DNA from: CALCNS01 sp964425745
Lineage (GTDB): Bacteria > Bacillota > JAAYKD01
Direction of reading: 5' to 3'
NCBI GenBank assembly: GCA_964425745.1
Contig: CAYRNW010000001.1
Span: 186,001 to 250,000, forward strand
DNA: 64,000 nt
Position 1 is the first letter of the stretch; every line of letters starts with the position of its first letter. Shown here piece after piece: positions 17,179-25,724 of the stretch. Under the pieces are notes generated by a model that made no database searches, had not been told where the DNA came from, and saw only the letters and a list, made by a program, of their open reading frames with translations. A program made the position numbers and the translations under genes.

Positions 17179-17718
17179 TTAGAGGATAAACTTGGTTGCT
17201 GCTTCTGCACCTGCTGCTAAAGCTTTTTTGTTTAACGCTTCGGTGCCCTTAGGAACCCGATCCAAAACTGCCGCTTCGAGGGATTCATAAGTTACACATT
17301 GCGTCAGTTTTTGCAAAACACCTAAAGTAACAATATTCGCCACTACCGGTCGTAATTGGGTTCTCGCGATCTCTAATACTGGTATTTGATACACTGTGTA
17401 TTCGGCATCTACATCTGCTTCGATTGATTCATCCAATACAACAATGGATTTAGCTGACACGCCAACTTTATATTTATCATAGGAATCTTGAGTTAATGAG
17501 ACCAGAATATCGGGACTGGTAACCTTGGGATAATTGATCTCATATTCAGAAATGATTACTTCAGCTTTACTGGAACCCCCTCGTGCTTCCGGTCCATACG
17601 ATTGACTTTGCAAGGCATTTAGCCCATCATACAAAGCGGCTTCCGCAAGTATAATTCCAGCAGTGATAATACCTTGGCCACCCGAACCGCTTAACCGAAT
17701 TTCAGTTTGCTTTTTCAT
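17179..17718 (-). CDS. korC: 2-oxoglutarate:ferredoxin oxidoreductase, gamma subunit
   Basis: This is the CoA-binding gamma subunit of a four-subunit 2-oxoacid:ferredoxin oxidoreductase. The 179-residue protein has the family start RLSGSGGQGIITAG and the SQSYGPEARGGSSKAEVIIS motif. Its start codon shares one base with the korB stop (TAATG). The family also includes ketoisovalerate and pyruvate enzymes. The assignment to 2-oxoglutarate rests on the separate small ferredoxin subunit and the methylmalonyl-CoA genes downstream, which use succinyl-CoA. Confidence 0.88.
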   Translation of the reverse strand: MKKQTEIRLSGSGGQGIITAGIILAEAALYDGLNALQSQSYGPEARGGSSKAEVIISEYEINYPKVTSPDILVSLTQDSYDKYKVGVSAKSIVVLDESIEADVDAEYTVYQIPVLEIARTQLRPVVANIVTLGVLQKLTQCVTYESLEAAVLDRVPKGTEALNKKALAAGAEAATKFIL

Positions 17719-18533
17719 TATTTCTTACCCTCCGAACTCGCAATCACTTGTGCGTACGCTTCGCAATATTCCAAAGCAGGTTTGTTATAAATCTCACCGA
17801 TTGTAAACTTACCGGCCATTTCCTCTTCTGATAATTTTTCAGCAGCTTTTAGTGTTACGGCATGATCTTTTTGCCAATTTAGCATTTCAACCGGTCCACC
17901 GATTTTGTTTTTGCGGCCAAAATAAGTTGGGCAATGCGTAACTGCTTCGATTAAAGAAAACCCTTTATTTTGAATTCCTTTTTTGATATAATCCCGTAAC
18001 TGGTTGGTGTGATACGTCGTAGAACGCGCAACATAGGTAGCTCCTGCAGCTTGACCTAAAGCACATAAATCAAAGGAACGATCAATATTGCCGTAAGGTG
18101 CTGTAGTAGCTAAACTGCCAGTCGGTGTCAATGGAGAATACTGACCGCTTGTCATACCATAAATGGAGTTGTTGAAAACAATGGTGGTAATATCAATGTT
18201 TCTACGGCTAGCATGGATTAAATGGTTTCCACCAATGGCTGCACTATCTCCATCTCCGGTTAACACAATTACCGTGAGTTCGGGATTTGCATACTTAACA
18301 CCGGTTGCAAATGCGAGAGCTCTTCCGTGGGTCGTATGCAGAGTAGAAAAATCGAGATACCCAGGAGCACGAGAGGAACAGCCGATTCCGGAAACGATCA
18401 CAATCTTATCTTGGTCCAACCCTAACTCTTGAATGGCTCTAAGCACCTGAGAAGTAATGATACCGTTTCCGCATCCGGGACACCAAATATGAGGCATTTT
18501 ATTGATGCGCAGTAATTCTCTTCCGTTACTCAT
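17718..18533 (-). CDS. korB: 2-oxoglutarate:ferredoxin oxidoreductase, beta subunit (TPP-binding)
   Basis: The beta subunit binds thiamine pyrophosphate and a 4Fe-4S cluster. WCPGCGNG gives C18 and C21. Further likely cluster ligands are in GIGCSSRAP and THCPTYFGRKNK. The TPP/Mg motif GDGDSAAIGGNH...NNSIYGMTSGQ is complete. At 271 residues it is of normal length. It lies 2 bases after korA and overlaps korC by one base. Confidence 0.93.
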   Translation of the reverse strand: MSNGRELLRINKMPHIWCPGCGNGIITSQVLRAIQELGLDQDKIVIVSGIGCSSRAPGYLDFSTLHTTHGRALAFATGVKYANPELTVIVLTGDGDSAAIGGNHLIHASRRNIDITTIVFNNSIYGMTSGQYSPLTPTGSLATTAPYGNIDRSFDLCALGQAAGATYVARSTTYHTNQLRDYIKKGIQNKGFSLIEAVTHCPTYFGRKNKIGGPVEMLNWQKDHAVTLKAAEKLSEEEMAGKFTIGEIYNKPALEYCEAYAQVIASSEGKK

Positions 18534-18535
18534 AG

Positions 18536-19654
18536 CTATACCCCCTCAATTTGGTCAACAATTTCCTGCGGCGTTAACGGTTCTCCGTCCACACGATTGA
18601 CCTTTTCAATGTCTTGTCTTAAAACCCTTTCAACCTCTAACGCGATTTGGCCGAGGTTCATTTCAGCAACAATTACACGTTTTCCGGCAGAAATCTTTTT
18701 CAAGGGTTCTTCAGGGAATGGCCATATTGTAATAGGTCTGAACAATCCCACTTTATACCCTTTTTCTCTTGCCATTTCCATAGCGGCTTTTGCAGAACGT
18801 GCAGTTCCACCATAGGCAACAATAATAATATCCGCATCATCGCAACCTAAAGTTTCCCATTGCAAAATATCATCCAGGTTCATTTCAATCTTTGTGACCA
18901 ATCGGCGTAATTTATAATCGATTTCTTTCGGTTTGCTGGTAGCAAAACCGGTACGATCATGGGTCAATCCGGTAACATGGAAACGATAACCGGTACCAAA
19001 GGGCGCCAAAGGTGCCACTCCATCCATGGGAGCGTCATATGGTAAATACTCAGAGGGAGGTAATGTTGTCTTAGCACGATCAATGACTTCATAGCTACCA
19101 GCTTCCGGAATTTCGATTCGCTCTCGCATGTGACCAACAATCTCATCAAAGAGCAAAATAACCGGGGTACGATACTTTTCAGAAAGATTGAACGCTCTCA
19201 CCGTTACATCGAAGGCCTCACGAACCGATGAAGGTGATAAAGCAATAATTGCATGATCCCCGTGCGTTCCCCAACGAGCTTGCATAACATCACCTTGAGA
19301 AGGAGCAGTTGGCACTCCGGTGCTTGGCCCACTTCTTTGTACGTTCACGACAACACAGGGTACTTCTGTCATAACTGCAAAACCCAAGTTCTCTTGCTTC
19401 AAAGAGAATCCTGGACCAGAGGTTGCGGTCATCGATTTTTTTCCAGTCAAACTGGCACCGATCGTAGCTCCCATACTGGATATTTCGTCTTCCATCTGGA
19501 TGAAATATCCCCCTCTTTTTGGAAGAGCTTCCGCCAATAATTCTGCGATTTCAGTCGAGGGAGTAATCGGATATCCGGCATAGAAGCCGATTCCGGCAGC
19601 CAAAGCTCCGGCAACACAAGCTTCGTTTCCTTGCATTAATTTTGGTTTATTCAT
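18536..19654 (-). CDS. korA: 2-oxoglutarate:ferredoxin oxidoreductase, alpha subunit
   Basis: The 372-residue alpha subunit holds the pyrimidine-binding domain (AGYPITPSTEIAE, residues 28-40) and the transketolase C-terminal domain. SGPGFSLKQENLGFAVMTEVP and the QRSGPSTGVPT segment mark the KorA/VorA group. The enzyme oxidises a 2-oxoacid with CoA to acyl-CoA + CO2 and reduces ferredoxin. It overlaps korD by 4 bases (ATGA), so the whole korDABC block is a tightly coupled unit. Confidence 0.92.
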   Translation of the reverse strand: MNKPKLMQGNEACVAGALAAGIGFYAGYPITPSTEIAELLAEALPKRGGYFIQMEDEISSMGATIGASLTGKKSMTATSGPGFSLKQENLGFAVMTEVPCVVVNVQRSGPSTGVPTAPSQGDVMQARWGTHGDHAIIALSPSSVREAFDVTVRAFNLSEKYRTPVILLFDEIVGHMRERIEIPEAGSYEVIDRAKTTLPPSEYLPYDAPMDGVAPLAPFGTGYRFHVTGLTHDRTGFATSKPKEIDYKLRRLVTKIEMNLDDILQWETLGCDDADIIIVAYGGTARSAKAAMEMAREKGYKVGLFRPITIWPFPEEPLKKISAGKRVIVAEMNLGQIALEVERVLRQDIEKVNRVDGEPLTPQEIVDQIEGV

Positions 19655-19866
19655 TTGGTTTCTCCCTCCTGTACCAGATAGATTGCAAAGTCTGGGCAGC
19701 GTAATTCACACAAACCGCAGCGAATGCAGAGTTCATTGTTCCAGACCGGTTTGCCGTTAGTCTGAGGCGTCAGCGCTTTTTTGGGGCAAAAAGCGATACA
19801 AATGCCACACCCCTTACAAAACTTCTCGTTGATTACGACAACTCGGTTTTTTGGATTATTATCCAT
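19651..19866 (-). CDS. korD: 2-oxoglutarate:ferredoxin oxidoreductase, delta (ferredoxin-like) subunit
   Basis: This 71-residue 2x[4Fe-4S] protein has two clusters of cysteines, CKGCGICIAFCP and CIRCGLCELRCP, and passes electrons from the beta subunit to free ferredoxin. It is the first enzyme gene after the GntR regulator (13-base gap) and overlaps korA by 4 bases. Confidence 0.92.
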   Translation of the reverse strand: MDNNPKNRVVVINEKFCKGCGICIAFCPKKALTPQTNGKPVWNNELCIRCGLCELRCPDFAIYLVQEGETK

Positions 19867-19879
19867 GACAATTCCTCCT

Positions 19880-20848
19880 TTAGTCTTCTTTATCCCTTAA
19901 ACGCAATACCGCATTTTTCAATAGGTTAATCGAGCCCATATCGGGTCGATAAATAAATTCAATAATCTCAATGGGTCTGCTACCTGTCAGTTTTTCAACT
20001 TCTTCTTTTCTTCCCGGCGATACAACGACTACTTCGACGGTATCGATAAGCTGTTTTAGTACCTCGGGGTTTCTGGAAGTGGAACGAGCAAATTTGAGTC
20101 CGGGAATTCCAGAATTCTGGATCGATCGAATAACATCGGTTGCAAAAATATCACTGGAAGAGATCAATCCGATTTTTTCGCTTTTAGAAAGTCGTGCGAT
20201 TTTTACAATGGTATCGACTTGTGGATCTTGAGCAATGCCCAAGATATCTTGCCTTTCCGGTAAAAATGCAACGACCTCATCTAAGTGGTAGAATGAAGTT
20301 ACAACCAAGTCAGCTTTTAGCAAGTTTTCTCGTTTCGAATGCATTTCATCTAAAAGCATCGGTTCTACAGTCACACCGGAACCTAATTCGATTTCCTTCG
20401 AAAAATAATCTGCTTGTTCATGATTACATTCGACGAAGACCAGATGAACTTTTTTAAAATGCCCTTGACATTCGCGTATGCATCCAGAAAAGAGACTGGT
20501 AAATTCCTCTAGGGTATATCCGTTGTCTGCTGCTTCCTTGATGACGTGATCGATTGCCTTCATTAAAGCTTGTCTTCGATCGATTTGCTGTAATCTTCTT
20601 TCTAAGTCGGCAACATAAGTTCCACTACCCTGTCTCGAAATAACAAGTCCTTCACTTTCTAATTCATAATACGCTAAGCTGATGGTGTTACGACTGACCT
20701 GCAGTTTATCCGACATGGTTCTTTCCGTAGCAAGACGTTCTCCGGTTGCTAAAACACCGCTTAATATCATGCTCTTCAATTGTTCGGAAAGCTGAAGGTA
20801 AAGTGGCACACCGTTTTTTTTGTCGAGATAGATATTCGATAAGTCCAC
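19880..20848 (-). CDS. GntR-family transcriptional regulator with a C-terminal periplasmic-binding-like domain
   Basis: Residues 1-80 form a GntR winged helix (PLYLQLSEQLKSMILSG...ERTMSDKLQVSRNTISLAYYELESEGLV...GSGTYV). The remaining 240 residues are neither a FCD nor a UTRA domain by eye. The alternating strands (VHLVFVECN, ADLVVTSFY, KIGLISSS, VVVVSPGR) look like a two-lobed ligand-binding fold. The GTG start follows AAGGAGG. It is the first gene of the kor-mut-mmd-pduL-hppA block, 13 bases before korD, so it probably controls this block in response to a pathway intermediate. That function is inference. Confidence 0.82.
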   Translation of the reverse strand: MDLSNIYLDKKNGVPLYLQLSEQLKSMILSGVLATGERLATERTMSDKLQVSRNTISLAYYELESEGLVISRQGSGTYVADLERRLQQIDRRQALMKAIDHVIKEAADNGYTLEEFTSLFSGCIRECQGHFKKVHLVFVECNHEQADYFSKEIELGSGVTVEPMLLDEMHSKRENLLKADLVVTSFYHLDEVVAFLPERQDILGIAQDPQVDTIVKIARLSKSEKIGLISSSDIFATDVIRSIQNSGIPGLKFARSTSRNPEVLKQLIDTVEVVVVSPGRKEEVEKLTGSRPIEIIEFIYRPDMGSINLLKNAVLRLRDKED

Positions 20849-20887
20849 ATTTTCCTCCTTAAGCCAATTTTTGATTGAAAGATGCGA

Positions 20888-20903
20888 TTGTTACAAGTTA
20901 CAA
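20888..20903. promoter_or_regulatory. Candidate operator upstream of the GntR gene
   Basis: TTGTTACAAGTTACAA is an imperfect palindrome (6 of 8 pairs) made of two GTTACAA half repeats. It lies 40 bases upstream of the GntR start. A second inverted repeat, TTTCT-TGT/ACAGAAA, is at 20911-20931. GntR regulators usually bind such short palindromes in their own leader. Confidence 0.4.
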
Positions 20904-20954
20904 TTCAATATTTCTCTGTTTTTTACAGAAATCCCTTTAATAACGCGTTCTATC

Positions 20955-20982
20955 ATTATGTCTCTTTTTGCTAACAAGTAAA
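20955..20982 (-). promoter_or_regulatory. Candidate promoter of the GntR-kor cluster
   Basis: On the minus strand TTTACT (20982-20977), a 16-base spacer and CATAAT (20960-20955) form a moderate sigma-A promoter. The candidate operators lie just downstream of the predicted start. The -35 is weak, so confidence is low. Confidence 0.35.
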
Positions 20983-21062
20983 AATGGCTGTTTGCAATAG
21001 TCCACTTTGGCCTGCTTGATTGATTTTGGATCAGTAGACGAGAATGGCTTATTGACAAAAGT

Positions 21063-21845
21063 TCATTCGCGCCATTGAACTCTTTCAATACTAATTGTTT
21101 TTCCACTTTGTTCCTCTATATCCAATACAACTGCATCGAGTTGGCCTGGCCCATCGGCAGGATTGAATCTTGTTGGTAAATGAGTCAAGAACCGATTCAG
21201 TACGGCTTCGGTTTCAACACCTAATATGGAATGGAAGGCACCGGTCATGCCTACATCGGAGATATATCCAGTCCCTCCCAACAAAATTTGCTCATCCGCT
21301 GTTTGAACGTGGGTGTGGGTCCCTAGAACCGCGGACACCCTTCCCTTTGCGTAATGTGCAATTGCCATTTTTTCTGATGTTGCTTCAGCATGGAAGTCCA
21401 CAATACGAATGACAACTTCTTTGGGAATTTCATCTAGAATCTGGTCCAATGTTCTGAACGGACAATCCAATTCAGAAATAAAAGCCCTACCTAAGAGATT
21501 GATGACAGCATAACATATTCCAGAACTCCCTGCCCATGTTGTAGTCCATCCCCTACCAGGAGTAGCTTTGGGGTAATTCGCCGGTCGAATCAGGCGATCT
21601 TCGGTCTCAATAAAATCAAAAATTTCTCGCTGATCCCAGATATGATTACCGGAAGTGAGAATATGGATTCCCCCTGAATAGAGATCATCTGCTGTTTGCC
21701 GATTCAGTCCTTTTCCCCGCCAGGCATTCTCAGCATTTGCAATAACTTGATCAATTTGATAGTACTTTTTTACTCTGGGAAGAAATGTTTCAATAACTCT
21801 ACAGCCGGTTGATCCTACAATATCTCCTATCATCAGTACTCTCAT
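21063..21845 (-). CDS. ymdB: YmdB family metallophosphoesterase (2',3'-cyclic nucleotide phosphodiesterase)
   Basis: The 260-residue dinuclear metal enzyme has the family ligands D8 (GDIVGSTG), E39-N40, N67-H68 (SGNHIWD), the DFHAEATSEK histidine and GTHTHVQTAD. Bacillus YmdB hydrolyses 2',3'-cAMP and affects biofilm and motility choices. It lies downstream of rny as in many Firmicutes, here with one unknown gene between. It is the last gene of that block. Confidence 0.93.
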   Translation of the reverse strand: MRVLMIGDIVGSTGCRVIETFLPRVKKYYQIDQVIANAENAWRGKGLNRQTADDLYSGGIHILTSGNHIWDQREIFDFIETEDRLIRPANYPKATPGRGWTTTWAGSSGICYAVINLLGRAFISELDCPFRTLDQILDEIPKEVVIRIVDFHAEATSEKMAIAHYAKGRVSAVLGTHTHVQTADEQILLGGTGYISDVGMTGAFHSILGVETEAVLNRFLTHLPTRFNPADGPGQLDAVVLDIEEQSGKTISIERVQWRE

Positions 21846-21849
21846 TTAT

Positions 21850-22377
21850 TTAATCACCACTTATTCCTTGATTCATCTGATGAATGTAAATGGTTCCAAA
21901 ATCACGGAATGCACGCAAGGATTGGTACTCCCCTTGAATCACATATTGATAAAGCGTTTCATAGAGCTGACTATGATGATGCCATTGTTCAACACTTAAT
22001 TCAGGGATCTCGTCCCATTCATCTTCGTCGGAGCAATAACGCTCGAAAAGATCGACCACACAATTGATTTCTGTTGGCACTAGAGTTTTCATATCACGCC
22101 GTATTAAAAGCTTGTCTTGATAAGAATCTCCTTTATTGGTGATTTCGTACACAAAGGGTTTGATTCGCTCAATCTGATGATAAAAGCGAATCCCTTTTTT
22201 GATTTTCTCAAAGCCTTCAGTCTGGTCAAATTCCTTTTCCTTTGGTTGTGATACAAACTCAAATGTAATGGTTTTATGAACTGTATCAAGGGAAATTGCT
22301 GAAATTGATGGGTAAATCATCATTGCAGAAATTAGAAACGCTGCTCCCAGAGGCGCCTGTTCCGTTTGTTTGTACAT
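21850..22377 (-). CDS. Unrecognised 175-residue protein between rny and ymdB
   Basis: I do not recognise this family. The 175-residue, probably cytoplasmic protein has a short hydrophobic stretch near residues 9-22 that is too weak for a sure signal. A basic, beta-rich middle and an acidic segment (CSDEDEWDEIPE) follow, then a helical tail rich in aromatic residues (WHHHSQLYETLYQYV). It has a clear ribosome binding site (GGGAGAGG) and ends 4 bases before ymdB, so it is probably co-expressed with ymdB. The terminator after rny separates it partly from rny. Reading-frame length and spacing make it a real gene. Confidence 0.75.
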   Translation of the reverse strand: MYKQTEQAPLGAAFLISAMMIYPSISAISLDTVHKTITFEFVSQPKEKEFDQTEGFEKIKKGIRFYHQIERIKPFVYEITNKGDSYQDKLLIRRDMKTLVPTEINCVVDLFERYCSDEDEWDEIPELSVEQWHHHSQLYETLYQYVIQGEYQSLRAFRDFGTIYIHQMNQGISGD

Positions 22378-22432
22378 TTCTTATCACCTCTCCCTTTTAA
22401 GTTCACGATACGCCGTCCGGAACCCTTTTTTT

Positions 22433-22476
22433 GATAGAAAAAGCAGCGTGTTCTCCCAAGGAGAAAACGCTGCTTT
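22433..22476 (-). terminator. Terminator after rny
   Basis: On the minus strand AAAAGCAGCG-TTCTCC pairs with GGAGAA-CGCTGCTTTT (22476-22438) with one internal mismatch and is followed by TTTTTCTATC. It lies just after the rny stop. Confidence 0.9.
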
Positions 22477-22484
22477 TCGGATTT

Positions 22485-24041
22485 TTACTTGGCGTAATCT
22501 ACTGCACGCGTTTCACGAATGACAGTAATCTTGATCTGTCCCGGATAATCCAAATTTTCCTCGATCTTTTTGACAATGTCTCTGGCTAACTTGTAAGACA
22601 TAACATCATCAACTCGATCTGGCTTAACCATAATGCGAACTTCTCTTCCGGCTTGAATGGCAAAAGCTTGTTCCACCCCTTCAAAATCATTCGCGATCTC
22701 TTCGAGTTTATGTAAACGTTTTATATAGGTTTCTAATGTTTCACGACGCGCTCCCGGTCTGGCAGCAGAAATTGCATCAGCTGCTTGCACTAACGAAGCG
22801 ATGACAGTTTTAGTTTCTACATCCCCATGATGAGCTTCAATTGCATGGAGGACATCAGGACTCTCACCGAATTTTCGTGCGATTTCAACACCAATTGCGA
22901 CGTGAGAACCTTCGATTTCATGATCGACTGCCTTACCTAGGTCATGGAGCAGACCGGCTCGTTTGGCCAATGTCACATCAGCGCCTAGTTCTGCTGCCAT
23001 CATTGAGGCCAAATAGGCAACTTCCATGGAGTGCTTCAATACATTCTGTCCATAACTTGTTCTAAAATGTAACCTTCCCAGAAGTCTGATGATTTCAGGA
23101 TGTAGCCCGTTCACTCCTACATCATAGGTAGCAGTTTCACCGGCTTCCTCAATTCGTTGGTCAACTTCACGGATTGATTTTTCAACAACTTCTTCAATTC
23201 TTGCAGGATGGATTCTTCCGTCTTGAACTAGTTTTGTCAAAGCAACTCGACCGATTTCTCTACGGACAGGGTCAAACCCAGATAGAATCACGGCCTCGGG
23301 GGTATCGTCAATGATCAAATCTAATCCGGTCAAGGTTTCTAAAGTACGAATATTTCGCCCTTCGCGTCCAATAATTCGCCCTTTCATCTCATCATTAGGA
23401 AGTTCGACCACAGAAACCGTGGTTTCTGCAACATGGTCCGCAGCACAGCGTTGTATGGCTAAACTGATAATCTCACGCGCTTTTCGATCTGCTTTTTCTT
23501 TCGCTTGAGCTTCCAAATTACGGATTAATATGGACATGTCTTGTTGAACTGCTTCTTCTGTGATACTTAAGAGGTAGGTTTTCGCTTCCTCTTGACTCAT
23601 CGCTGAAACTCGTTCCAATTCGGAGAATTGTTGCTGGTATAATTCATCAGCTTGCTTACGAACAAGCTGAATTTCTTGATCTTTTTTCTGAAGGGCTTCT
23701 TCTTGTTTCTCAATACCTTCGATTTTTTTATCGAGGGCCTCTTCCTTCTGAATCGTTCTTCTTTCTAATCGCTGAAGTTCAACACGTCTTTCTTTGATCT
23801 CTTTTTCAAGATCTGACCGTAATCGATGAACTTCCTCTTTCGCTTCCAAAAGAGCTTCTTTTTTCTGAATTTCTGCGTCTCTAATCGCCTTTTCTAAAAT
23901 GGTTTTTGCCTGTTCTTTGGCAGAACCCAATTGAGCTTCGTCCGTTTTTATTTTATAAGTCTTACCGATCAACCAACCGATAATCCCTCCGGCTACCAAA
24001 GCGATTACTCCAATTAAAACTTTTGTAAGAATAAGTAACAC
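22485..24041 (-). CDS. rny: Ribonuclease Y
   Basis: RNase Y is the membrane-anchored endoribonuclease that starts mRNA decay in many Firmicutes. The 518-residue protein has an N-terminal anchor (about residues 5-26) and a long charged coiled coil (30-200). A KH domain with GRIIGREGRNIRTLE and an HD domain with AGLLHDLGKAVDHE follow. The start is uncertain. The GTG at 24041 lies inside the GGAGGTG ribosome binding site, while the next well-placed codon is an ATT. The coding frame from the anchor on is not in doubt. Confidence 0.95.
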   Translation of the reverse strand: MLLILTKVLIGVIALVAGGIIGWLIGKTYKIKTDEAQLGSAKEQAKTILEKAIRDAEIQKKEALLEAKEEVHRLRSDLEKEIKERRVELQRLERRTIQKEEALDKKIEGIEKQEEALQKKDQEIQLVRKQADELYQQQFSELERVSAMSQEEAKTYLLSITEEAVQQDMSILIRNLEAQAKEKADRKAREIISLAIQRCAADHVAETTVSVVELPNDEMKGRIIGREGRNIRTLETLTGLDLIIDDTPEAVILSGFDPVRREIGRVALTKLVQDGRIHPARIEEVVEKSIREVDQRIEEAGETATYDVGVNGLHPEIIRLLGRLHFRTSYGQNVLKHSMEVAYLASMMAAELGADVTLAKRAGLLHDLGKAVDHEIEGSHVAIGVEIARKFGESPDVLHAIEAHHGDVETKTVIASLVQAADAISAARPGARRETLETYIKRLHKLEEIANDFEGVEQAFAIQAGREVRIMVKPDRVDDVMSYKLARDIVKKIEENLDYPGQIKITVIRETRAVDYAK

Positions 24042-24162
24042 CTCCGATTATTCAATTATCAATGAACAGTGACATTTTCTTCTATTCAAAATATCAGTGT
24101 TGTTCAGATGTACAGAAGACTTTGTTCCTGTCTATCTATTTTAACCTGTTTCGGGGGTTACG

Positions 24163-24657
24163 TCAAGATAAGGAATCTGTATTTTCGTAGAAATCAGACT
24201 CAATCTCACGAATATCGAAAGTTTTCAGAGCTAATCGAACGGTCTGAACCGAAAATCCTTTTCGAACTAATTTCTCAATCGCTTTTTCTGTACCGTTTGC
24301 TTTTTCTGAATTTGTAACTCCAGATTTTTTTAACAGTTGCACTGCAATTTCGACCTCTCTTTCGTCACTGACGTTATTGAGTTCTTCTGAAATAAGCTCT
24401 TTTTCAAAACCTCGTTTCAGCAGTGCAAAAAAAATCTCCTTTTTACTTTTCTTGCTGTTTAGATAATGATTCAGCCAAATTAAACATTCTTCTTTTTCTC
24501 TCAAAAAGCCCAACGCTTCTAGTTGGGTCATGGTGCTATCAACAATAGTACTATCATAAGCGGCGCTAAGCTTTTCTCTTAGTCGCCGCTTTGAATGAGA
24601 GGTTCTTGACAACAAACGCATCGCCTTTTCTAGACATTGGTTTTCAGGCGTTTTCAT
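24163..24657 (-). CDS. recX: Regulatory protein RecX
   Basis: RecX binds RecA filaments and limits recombination. The 164-residue, all-helical protein has the triple three-helix repeats of the family (LLSRTSHSKRRLREKL, ...LGFLREKEECLIWLNHYLNSK..., ...KLVRKGFSVQTVRLAL). Its start overlaps the recA stop by 4 bases (ATGA), which makes the assignment secure despite weak sequence conservation. Confidence 0.88.
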   Translation of the reverse strand: MKTPENQCLEKAMRLLSRTSHSKRRLREKLSAAYDSTIVDSTMTQLEALGFLREKEECLIWLNHYLNSKKSKKEIFFALLKRGFEKELISEELNNVSDEREVEIAVQLLKKSGVTNSEKANGTEKAIEKLVRKGFSVQTVRLALKTFDIREIESDFYENTDSLS

Positions 24658-25703
24658 TCGTCATCTTCAACCTCCTCCGAATCATCCGCTGAAGAAATTT
24701 TGGTGTGATTTACTTTGTACGCTTCGCGAATCTTATTTTCTAATTCCTTCACTAGATCTGGATGGTCCTTTAACATGGTTTTCACATTTTCACGACCTTG
24801 TCCCAACCGCTCTCCATTGTAAGAGAACCAAGCACCGCTCTTATTGACAATATCTAATTCAATCGCCATATCAAGTGCAGAACCCTCTCGGGAAATGCCA
24901 ACGCCATACATAATATCGAACTCTGCTTGTTTGAAAGGAGGAGCTACTTTGTTCTTAACCACTTTAACCCGAGTCCGATTTCCAACAACTTCTGTACCTT
25001 GCTTTAAGCTTTCGATTCTGCGAATATCCATTCGGACACTGGAATAGAATTTCAATGCACGCCCCCCCGTCGTCGTTTCGGGGTTGCCAAACATAACTCC
25101 AATCTTTTCACGAATTTGATTGATAAAGATTACGACCGTATGGGATTTTGAAATAGCACCAGCTAATTTTCGCAAAGCTTGTGACATTAATCGAGCCTGA
25201 AGGCCCATAAAGGAATCTCCCATTTCACCGTCGATTTCCGCACGCGGAACCAGTGCAGCGACTGAGTCGACAACAACGACATCAAGAGCTCCGCTACGCA
25301 CCAATGCTTCAGTAATCTCTAAGGCTTGTTCACCGGTATCGGGTTGAGAGATAATTAGGTTATCAATCACTACACCTAAATTTTCAGCATATACCGGATC
25401 TAGAGCATGCTCTGCATCGATAAAAGCAGCTGTACCCCCAAGCTTTTGCGCTTCTGCAATGATATGTAAGGCTAACGTGGTCTTTCCTGAAGACTCAGGC
25501 CCATAAATTTCGATTACGCGCCCGCGAGGGACACCGCCAACGCCTAAAGCAATATCGAGTGCTAACGAACCTGTAGGAATAACATCGATGTTCAGTTTTA
25601 TTTGGGCTTCCCCCATTCTCATAACCGAACCTTTTCCAAATTGTTTCTCGATACCCGCCAAAGCTGCATCGAGCGCCTTTTGTTTGTCGTTTGTACCTGC
25701 CAT
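24654..25703 (-). CDS. recA: DNA recombination protein RecA
   Basis: RecA is the ATP-dependent strand-exchange protein and LexA co-protease. The 349-residue sequence has Walker A GPESSGKT at residues 68-75, Walker B VVVVDSVAALVP, the loop L1 region MGLQARLMSQALRKL and loop L2 NQIREKIGVMFGNPETTTGG. The C-terminus is acidic as usual. I see no intein. It overlaps recX and lies 21 bases after a STAS-like regulator. I did not find a convincing SOS box in the short upstream gap, so expression may come from the promoter at 26339. Confidence 0.98.
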   Translation of the reverse strand: MAGTNDKQKALDAALAGIEKQFGKGSVMRMGEAQIKLNIDVIPTGSLALDIALGVGGVPRGRVIEIYGPESSGKTTLALHIIAEAQKLGGTAAFIDAEHALDPVYAENLGVVIDNLIISQPDTGEQALEITEALVRSGALDVVVVDSVAALVPRAEIDGEMGDSFMGLQARLMSQALRKLAGAISKSHTVVIFINQIREKIGVMFGNPETTTGGRALKFYSSVRMDIRRIESLKQGTEVVGNRTRVKVVKNKVAPPFKQAEFDIMYGVGISREGSALDMAIELDIVNKSGAWFSYNGERLGQGRENVKTMLKDHPDLVKELENKIREAYKVNHTKISSADDSEEVEDDE

Positions 25704-25724
25704 TTATATCTTTCCTTTCCAATT

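Noticed and set aside
20891..21106. Open frame of 71 codons upstream of the GntR gene on the minus strand
   Set aside because: It overlaps the end of ymdB and runs through the regulatory region, has no ribosome binding site and no recognisable protein pattern.
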